A stretch of 64,000 nt of DNA from positions 434,001 to 498,000 of the forward strand of contig JARGSG010000197.1 of assembly GCA_030374805.1 (NCBI GenBank). The letters are read 5' to 3'. The translations under genes and the position numbers were made by a program. Shown here piece by piece: positions 58,464-64,000 of the stretch. Source of the stretch: Gracilaria gracilis. Taxonomy: Eukaryota; Rhodophyta; Florideophyceae; Gracilariales; Gracilariaceae. Position 1 is the stretch's first letter. Each line of letters starts with the position of its first letter. Under the pieces are notes generated by a model. That model saw only the letters and a program-made list of their open reading frames with translations, was not told the DNA's origin and made no database searches.

Positions 58464-59300
58464 CTGTAGTTTGAAGCAGAAACGCAGAAGAAACGAGTGT
58501 TTAAGTGAGCGTTGAATAGATAGGAGTGTAGGACCCCACGTGGATACAAAAGGAAAGGGAGTACGTATATAGTTAACGACACGAATTGTTCTGCCGTCAA
58601 CTTTGCGGAAGAAACTAGGATGGTCTATACTTACAAGTTACCGAGGCGGTCAAGCAGTCATGGGTGTATGTAGGAATTCTGAAACAGCTACTCGCGACAT
58701 TCCGAGAGGCTTCCATGTCCCAATAAAGATGAAAAGGTTCAGCATGAGAACAAAATGGGACTGGAGTCAAGGGGCCAAATGGCCCATTGTACAGAATCGA
58801 AAAGGGTTTTACATGTGAAGATGGTAATGAGATTGGGTTTCAGAAATGAGCTGCTACCATGAGTTGGCAATATCGGGTGCATTCGTGAGGCCAGGGGGCG
58901 TTATAAAATCGAAGAGAAGTGTGATGTCTATTGTGGGACATGGTTTCGCACTTAACGAGGATTGTTGTGAGTTCGATACCCTGACCGTCTTCGAGGTACG
59001 AAGCGCATGGTGAAAATTGTTGCTGTCGCGTCGGTTGGGATAAATTGTAGCCTTGTGTGTAACTTGGGTGTTACGATGATAGGCCAGGGCAGACTCTGCG
59101 CATGTGCTTATGATGAATTATAACCTAAGAAGGACCAGAAACAGGGAACAAAGCGCAAACGAAAGCCCAGTCTCAACGCTTGACCTCCTCATTGGAGGGC
59201 CCCCACCCGAAATGAACAAGTCTCTCTCTCTCTCTCTTCAAAGTTTAATTCTGGCTGATGTTGGACGTCCAACATCAGCCAGCATGAACCAGAAGGATAT
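58464..59300. other. Gene-free stretch ending in palindromes
   Basis: No supported gene. It has a (TC)n run at about 59221-59236, directly followed by the palindromes at 59251-59312. Confidence 0.4.
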
Positions 59301-59312
59301 CTAAAGATATCC
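59251..59312. repeat. Two successive perfect palindromes
   Basis: The first is a 32-base perfect palindrome without spacer at 59251-59282 (arm CTGGCTGATGTTGGAC). Twelve bases later, 59295-59312 is an 8-bp inverted repeat with a 2-base loop (GGATATCT-AA-AGATATCC). The second overlaps the stop codon of the tentative minus-strand gene at 59301. Confidence 0.85.
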
Positions 59313-60090
59313 AGAAGAAGCAATTACTCTACAAAGAAGAGAGCCAGAAGCCAAATCCATCATGGAGCAGGCAAGGCGGAGCGTACAGTGGTGTTTACGG
59401 CGGTATTTCACGCGCATTGTCACACACATACGGGAACGTGAGAAATTGTGCTGCCCTATTCTCCTATTAAACAGAGTCCCGTCCTCCTTGCGTATCACCA
59501 TCATCAACCCATCCGTGCCTGAAGTCGCGCTGCATATGAATTCTTTGGAATCCAGAGCAAAAACAGGCTCCGAGCTTCGCCGTCTGCTGCCCATGCCATG
59601 CGTACTGAAACACCCGTGAAGCTGTCGTTCTATTTATACGGCGGACTTCCGAGCTTGCCCATTTTGCCCACATCCAGTTTTCTTCATCATCATCTCTGAT
59701 CGCTCACTTACCATTCATTCGTAGGAGACAGATTTGCTTGCGTAGTGTATTGCATTCGTCAACGACAACCAGCCTCCCCCCCCTTCTGCAGACCAGTTCG
59801 TTGCACGTATTCTTCTTGTACGTCTCTCGGACAATGGTTTCATACCCAGTGGTACGTGTAGATACATACTTGCAGTTCCCATATTCGAATAGTCCCGTGA
59901 CAGCTGGCAGACAAGCAGAACCCCATTTGGAGGCTACTTTGACTGCAAAACAAGCTTCAAAAGCTTCCGGCATAAATATTTTCACTTCAACCTGAAAGAC
60001 GCTGGGCTCCTTTACCCTTGGTAGAGACTCTCACTTCTCACAGAAGATTCCTGCTTGCGAATTTACATGATGTGCAAAACGAACCACCAT
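59301..60090 (-). CDS. Tentative three-exon gene, product unrecognised
   Basis: A model that keeps frame: exon 60090-60067 (ATG GTG GTT CGT...), exon 59991-59712 and exon 59518-59301, giving 173 residues. The donor after the second exon is a strong GTAAGTGA, and the acceptors are CTTTCAG and ACTTCAG. The second exon encodes a well-composed stretch (MPEAFEACFAVKVASKWGSA, TGLFEYGNCKYVSTRTTGYE, VCRRGGRLVVVDE) and the third continues GTDGLMMVIRKEDGTLFN. The first exon is only 24 bases and is the weakest part. No domain is recognised, and the third exon's end is Arg/Cys-rich and less protein-like. It lies 47 bases from the ORC4 stop, on the same strand. It could also be a decayed gene. Confidence 0.3.
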
Positions 60091-60137
60091 GATCCCAACA
60101 CTTTCGACGGTATTGAGGTGATACTGTACTGTTGAAA

Positions 60138-61538
60138 CTAGGGACACTCTCCCCACTTCCTCATTGCTGTCGATGCCAGACTGTGCTTTTTCAGAACATC
60201 ATCAACCGTCGCAGCCTCAACAGAAAGGTAGCAAGCTCGCAAATCACGAGGTCCACTGCCAATGCGTACCACCAGTCCACATTCAATCAGTCTTTCCCAT
60301 GCTTTCTCGGCAACGTCTCTTGGTAGAGTAGGCTCACCGTCCCTCGTTCCCCTAATCATTCCTCGACCAGGTGTTGACATACTGTCATATTCCGAGAAGA
60401 CATCACAAAATGTCAGTTTACGTTTTGAATCGTCGTACTTATCATTGTCTGCCTCCTTCTTTCTCAAAGAAACAAGTAGAGCTAGTTCCAGAGCACTCAA
60501 GTTGAACAACATTTCACTCGTTGCATCAGTCGGAAATAGAAGTTCTTTGAAAATAGAAATGGCTTCGTTGAGCATATCTTCGACCTCTTGATCATCATCA
60601 CTACGTTCACTCAAGCTCGCTTTTCTATCTCCCAAAACGCACGTCAGCGACGTGTCAACGGCGTTTAAAATAGGTAGAACAACTCTAGTACGAGCAAGCT
60701 TCTTGTCTATGAAATCGAGGCAAACACGGTTTTCTATGAAGCTCTTCAAAAAATGATTCAACCTTGCATGTTCGGCCACGGACTTCCTGTATTGGGATGA
60801 AAGTGCCAACTTTCTCGAGCGGTTGCTCTTGGACACTTGTTGCCGCTTTTTCTTTCGCCTAGGCTCGGGGTCTGCGCCGTCCAGCAAGGCTCCTTTCATC
60901 CATTGCACGACTTCGGTTGCATCTGTAGGCAGGGGCATTACTATTTGGCGATGAGTGAAACGGGACTTGACTCTCTTCTCCAGACCGTCCGTAACATCTA
61001 TAGCCGTGGTCATAACGATGCAAGCCGCACGAAAACGGGTATCTTGCAACAGGTTCAGCAGTGAATACAATACTGTCTGCGACATGCCGTCGGAAGAGGT
61101 GACAAAGCGTTCAAACTCATCAATTACAAATACGACGGCGGCTTCTTGTTCACACAGTTGCTCAAGCGAAGTCGATATCAAACCCAAACAGTGCTCCACC
61201 GGAGCCGCAGATAGATCATCTTGTTGGCCTGCTTCTGAGCGGCGCAAAGACGCGGCAACATGGCGCCACGCGCGAATGGGCGTACTATGTAACAGCCCAT
61301 GCAAAGTTATGTGGGTCAGAGACTTGACCTCGTTGGACAGTATGCGCAATGCTTGTTGAGATACCAGTGACTTGCCACTTCCTCGGGCGCCATACAGAAG
61401 CACGGAAGTTGGCGGGGCTTTTGAAGACGTGAGTGCTGGAGAAAGAGTGGAGGTAATGAGATCAACGACATTGCTCAAGTATGGGGGCAAGTTGGGGCTG
61501 CTTTGACGGCTGTAGAGCCGTTCGCGCCAGCCAAGCAT
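60138..61538 (-). CDS. ORC4: Origin recognition complex subunit 4
   Basis: A 466-residue AAA+ ATPase. Walker A YGARGSGKSLV is at 49-59, the THITLHGLLHSTP strand (ORC4's V-x-L-N-G-L-x-x-T-D) near 75-87, Walker B VVFVIDEFERF at 135-145, and VMTTAIDVTDGLEKRVKSRF near 182-201 (sensor 1 and the ORC4 box L-x-x-L-E-K-R-V-K-S-R-F-S-x-R). A basic insert (RRKKKRQQVSKSNRSRK) lies near 235, and the C-terminal winged-helix part (VAEKAWERLIECGLVV) ends the protein. ORC4 sits in the six-protein complex that marks replication origins. Length matches other eukaryotic ORC4 (about 420-460). The start MLGWRERLYSRQSS is the first ATG. It diverges from the gene at 61998. Confidence 0.88.
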   Translation of the reverse strand: MLGWRERLYSRQSSPNLPPYLSNVVDLITSTLSPALTSSKAPPTSVLLYGARGSGKSLVSQQALRILSNEVKSLTHITLHGLLHSTPIRAWRHVAASLRRSEAGQQDDLSAAPVEHCLGLISTSLEQLCEQEAAVVFVIDEFERFVTSSDGMSQTVLYSLLNLLQDTRFRAACIVMTTAIDVTDGLEKRVKSRFTHRQIVMPLPTDATEVVQWMKGALLDGADPEPRRKKKRQQVSKSNRSRKLALSSQYRKSVAEHARLNHFLKSFIENRVCLDFIDKKLARTRVVLPILNAVDTSLTCVLGDRKASLSERSDDDQEVEDMLNEAISIFKELLFPTDATSEMLFNLSALELALLVSLRKKEADNDKYDDSKRKLTFCDVFSEYDSMSTPGRGMIRGTRDGEPTLPRDVAEKAWERLIECGLVVRIGSGPRDLRACYLSVEAATVDDVLKKHSLASTAMRKWGECP

Positions 61539-61997
61539 ACTAGAGGGTGCTGTCGAAATGTTCTAGGATGAGATTCCGGGCATTGTTTCCAAGATCATGA
61601 TGATGGATGAGAAAGGTGAGAGGGCTACCTACGTAATGTTACCAGGGGTAACTCATTCCCAGCCCTAAGCGGACATGGGTCTCGGCTCGTAGAAGGTGTC
61701 ACAGACCCTTACGCATCCACAGCCGGGGCCATTCAAGAATAGCAGCGGGGCACTGTAAAGCCTAGTGTAGGATCCAATAAGCCTGACGCCGCGCTGCGTT
61801 GACATTACCCTTGGTAGGCAGACGCCTAATCAGCACTGCGTATGCTGCAAATATGAGCCAGAAAGGCGCATTGCAAGCAGCACGCTCTGTGCTCCAGCAG
61901 CTGCGCTGTTGACATATCAAGCGGAGCCTGTTGACAACCAGCGGGCAGCAAGCAAAACAGCTCTGTCCACACGGCACCAACTGGGAACTCCTCCACT
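61539..61997. promoter_or_regulatory. Divergent promoter region, ORC4 / right-edge gene
   Basis: 459 bases between two start codons; no TATA box or repeat stands out and no other gene is supported. Confidence 0.35.
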
Positions 61998-64000
61998 ATG
62001 CGCCCACCCCGCACCGCAGCCCTCAACCCGTCATCACCTTTGGGAGAGCTTCGTTCTCCTCCGCAGCCGTCTCCCCCCGACCCCCAGCCGCGTCCCATAC
62101 CTCTGCCAGGAAATATCCCATCCGACACACCTTCGGCTCATATGGCAACCACTCTATCTTCTTCGCCTTCGGTTCCGAATCAAACTTCCCTACATCTCAA
62201 TTGTATAGCGCCCACCCAGCGTCCCAACACTCCAAATGGCGTGCAAGATGGGCCGCCCTCCAAGCGCAGACGTACCAGTACAGAACAATCGTTGGCTACC
62301 CCGCTCACGTTGCCCCCATCTGTCCAAATGAATGACCTGCCTGCCCGCATCGTTCCCCTTTCGCAAGCTGCCCCACTAGCCAATGCACAGCCAAATACAG
62401 CGCTTCCCATAGCTCCGGAGAAGCTTCCAACCCGTGGCGAAGAGGGTTGGTCTGATGCCCAAACTCCGGCGCGAGCGGTACATGAATCGCCCACACACAC
62501 AGCAAACGATTCAAATGCGGACAAACCTTCCCCAAACAACGCGTCCGCTTCAACGTACCGCGGCACTTCAGAAATGGTTGTTTCGGAGGATTCGCGTCCC
62601 ATAGCGCCAGTGCAACTGATCACGTCCACTGCAACCGTTCCCGCTCATCCCAAGGACACGAGACGAATCTGGAATCGCCGCACTCTGGAGAGGAGCGGAA
62701 TAAGTTCTAACGCATTAAAGGCGTTAGAATCGTTCATGAAGAACGTTCCTCCAATCCCGATACAGCCAGATCACAATAAAAGACAAACGCGCAACATGCG
62801 AGGATGGATTCAGCATCTTGAAAACCCTTCCTGCGACTCTCTTTGGGATAAGCTCATGGATGTTCTACAAACAGACTTGAGTCCACAGAGAGCGTTTGGT
62901 CTTCACTGGGATCATGACGTCTGCCGCTTTATTTTGGGGTACGTTGTCTCGGTGAACCGGAGTACCCAAACACGGCAAGCCATGAACAACGCGATAAAGC
63001 GTGAACTCATTTGCCCCACCGAATCCGGTAATTCCACAAGGGGGAAGACCTTTCGTGATCTCTTCCGTGAGAAATGTCATAAGGCAGGGGTTAAACTCAA
63101 TGCATTAGAAAATGGTGCCTATCCAAAGCGCTCATCGCAAGCGACGTTTTCTGGACGCCATGCAGCAGTGGGACCTCCAGATGTACCTAACAGGTTTATT
63201 TCGGAGTTTGAAGACTCTTCCGGCACTGCACGCACTCGACCGCTTCCGCAACTAAGTTTGCGGAGAGCTACTGAAGTTAGAGTTTCGGAATCGGAACTCA
63301 GAAAGCTACGGGAAAGATGTCCCGACAGGGATGAATGGGGCCAAACTGCGTGGTGGAGACTTGAGTCGAATGAGGATGTTGAGCGTCTTCCTAAGCTCCT
63401 TGTTGATCACAGCCTTTTCGAGCTGCGCAACTTGTTGACTGACTTTCGATGGATGATGAGAATGTTCCACTGCGTTAATTTTTCTCAGGGGATGTATCAA
63501 GCACCTGCTCAAGCGTATGATATGATGCTAAGATATGCTCAATCGCCAAGTGCGCATCTGCCGTCAGCGGATGTTGAAAGCTTTAGACTTATTCGCAACG
63601 CGATTATGGTCATCTTGCCTGTTCTGTTCAGACATGAAGCTCGCTCCACCGACCAAGGTTTCCATGCACACTTGGCAACTCAGCTGACTGGGCGATTGCT
63701 GTCCCTCAAGCGAAAGTTCCCGGCTATTGCATGCCTAATACAAAGTATCGAACTACATGCGCCAAGACCATGGCTGAAACCTCTCACTCAGTGCTTTCGG
63801 CAGCCACGGACAGATGTTGCATTGGCAGTCCCTAGTGAGGGAATATTTGTCCCGCATCAACTAGTTTTGTCAGACGACGGAAACTTTCTTGTAACAACGA
63901 ATGTAACAACGAATGCATCCATGAGGGAGCCACGCAGCAAAACGAAGTCAGAACCTACGCCCAGGCCAGCCAGTTTGCATGGAAATGGGAAAAACTCGAC
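61998..64000 (+). CDS. Large protein running off the window, unrecognised (5' part)
   Basis: From the first ATG after a stop (61932-61934) the frame stays open for at least 667 codons to the end of the window. Residues 1-215 are Pro/Ser/Thr-rich and disordered (MRPPRTAALNPSSPLGELRS), with a basic patch PPSKRRRTSTEQ that may be a nuclear signal. From about 230 it becomes ordered and charged: SNALKALESFMKNVPPIPI, TRNMRGWIQHLENPSCDSLW, RAFGLHWDHDVCRFILGYVV, RWMMRMFHCVNFSQGMYQAP and RLIRNAIMVILPVLFRHEAR. The internal hairpin TTCTAACGC...GCGTTAGAA lies at about 62704-62728 within it. I recognise no family. A later ATG at 62142 (MATTLSSS) is an alternative start. The gene is partial only because the window ends. 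Confidence 0.65.
   Translation, partial: MRPPRTAALNPSSPLGELRSPPQPSPPDPQPRPIPLPGNIPSDTPSAHMATTLSSSPSVPNQTSLHLNCIAPTQRPNTPNGVQDGPPSKRRRTSTEQSLATPLTLPPSVQMNDLPARIVPLSQAAPLANAQPNTALPIAPEKLPTRGEEGWSDAQTPARAVHESPTHTANDSNADKPSPNNASASTYRGTSEMVVSEDSRPIAPVQLITSTATVPAHPKDTRRIWNRRTLERSGISSNALKALESFMKNVPPIPIQPDHNKRQTRNMRGWIQHLENPSCDSLWDKLMDVLQTDLSPQRAFGLHWDHDVCRFILGYVVSVNRSTQTRQAMNNAIKRELICPTESGNSTRGKTFRDLFREKCHKAGVKLNALENGAYPKRSSQATFSGRHAAVGPPDVPNRFISEFEDSSGTARTRPLPQLSLRRATEVRVSESELRKLRERCPDRDEWGQTAWWRLESNEDVERLPKLLVDHSLFELRNLLTDFRWMMRMFHCVNFSQGMYQAPAQAYDMMLRYAQSPSAHLPSADVESFRLIRNAIMVILPVLFRHEARSTDQGFHAHLATQLTGRLLSLKRKFPAIACLIQSIELHAPRPWLKPLTQCFRQPRTDVALAVPSEGIFVPHQLVLSDDGNFLVTTNVTTNASMREPRSKTKSEPTPRPASLHGNGKNS

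Noticed and set aside
1-64000. CRISPR arrays, riboswitches, bacterial operons or rRNA genes
   Set aside because: No spaced direct-repeat array, no bacterial gene packing and no rRNA sequence was seen; the window is eukaryotic nuclear DNA.

Overview
The window reads as nuclear DNA of a photosynthetic eukaryote with a compact, intron-poor genome; a unicellular red alga (Porphyridium-like) is my best guess. The reasons are long uninterrupted reading frames, short intergenic gaps on alternating strands, eukaryote-only genes (Leo1, ORC4, CHMP1, an FG nucleoporin, COP1), two eukaryotic tRNA genes, and at least two preproteins that begin with a phenylalanine-containing, Arg/Ser/Ala-rich plastid-type leader (AFV-x-P). 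Only one intron is well supported (secreted-protein gene, 58.2 kb). The species is an inference.

Layout. 0-13.4 kb is a gene graveyard: a truncated MBOAT acyltransferase (SOAT/DGAT1 type) abuts a decayed ankyrin-RING gene; next come a broken and an intact DUF6818 (Myb/SANT-like) gene, a degenerate GC-rich repeat field, a decayed C2H2 zinc-finger gene, and a PIF/Harbinger-like DDE transposase with three in-frame stops. 14.3-20.5 kb holds arsH, a tandem-fused GET3/ArsA ATPase, LEO1 and a short-chain dehydrogenase remnant. 21.2-32.5 kb is a head-to-head pair of very large genes that both carry a SAP domain and a Tyr-Asn-Leu-Arg basic motif; one is an FG nucleoporin. 33.2-45.4 kb is housekeeping: CDP-diacylglycerol synthase, a small plastid membrane protein, glucose-6-phosphate dehydrogenase, tRNA-Asn, a SURF4-like protein, CHMP1, a second (plastid-type) tandem GET3/ArsA, organellar uL18 and an F-box protein. 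45.4-48.8 kb is nearly gene-free apart from tRNA-Gly. 48.8-64 kb holds a MYND protein, COP1, an unrecognised type II membrane protein with a duplicated LQAT-GDC...WGAWC domain, a methyltransferase, a spliced secreted Cys-rich protein, a tentative spliced gene, ORC4, and a large unrecognised gene that runs off the right edge.

How the parts fit. Most live genes act independently. Four themes stand out: two covalently fused GET3-type ATPases (one cytosolic, one plastid-type) 22 kb apart, with arsH beside the first; a divergent SAP pair that may share a promoter and an ancestor; DUF6818 genes and Harbinger transposase debris together, suggesting the Myb-like genes are transposon-derived; and several near-perfect palindromes in intergenic DNA around 56.5 and 59.3 kb.
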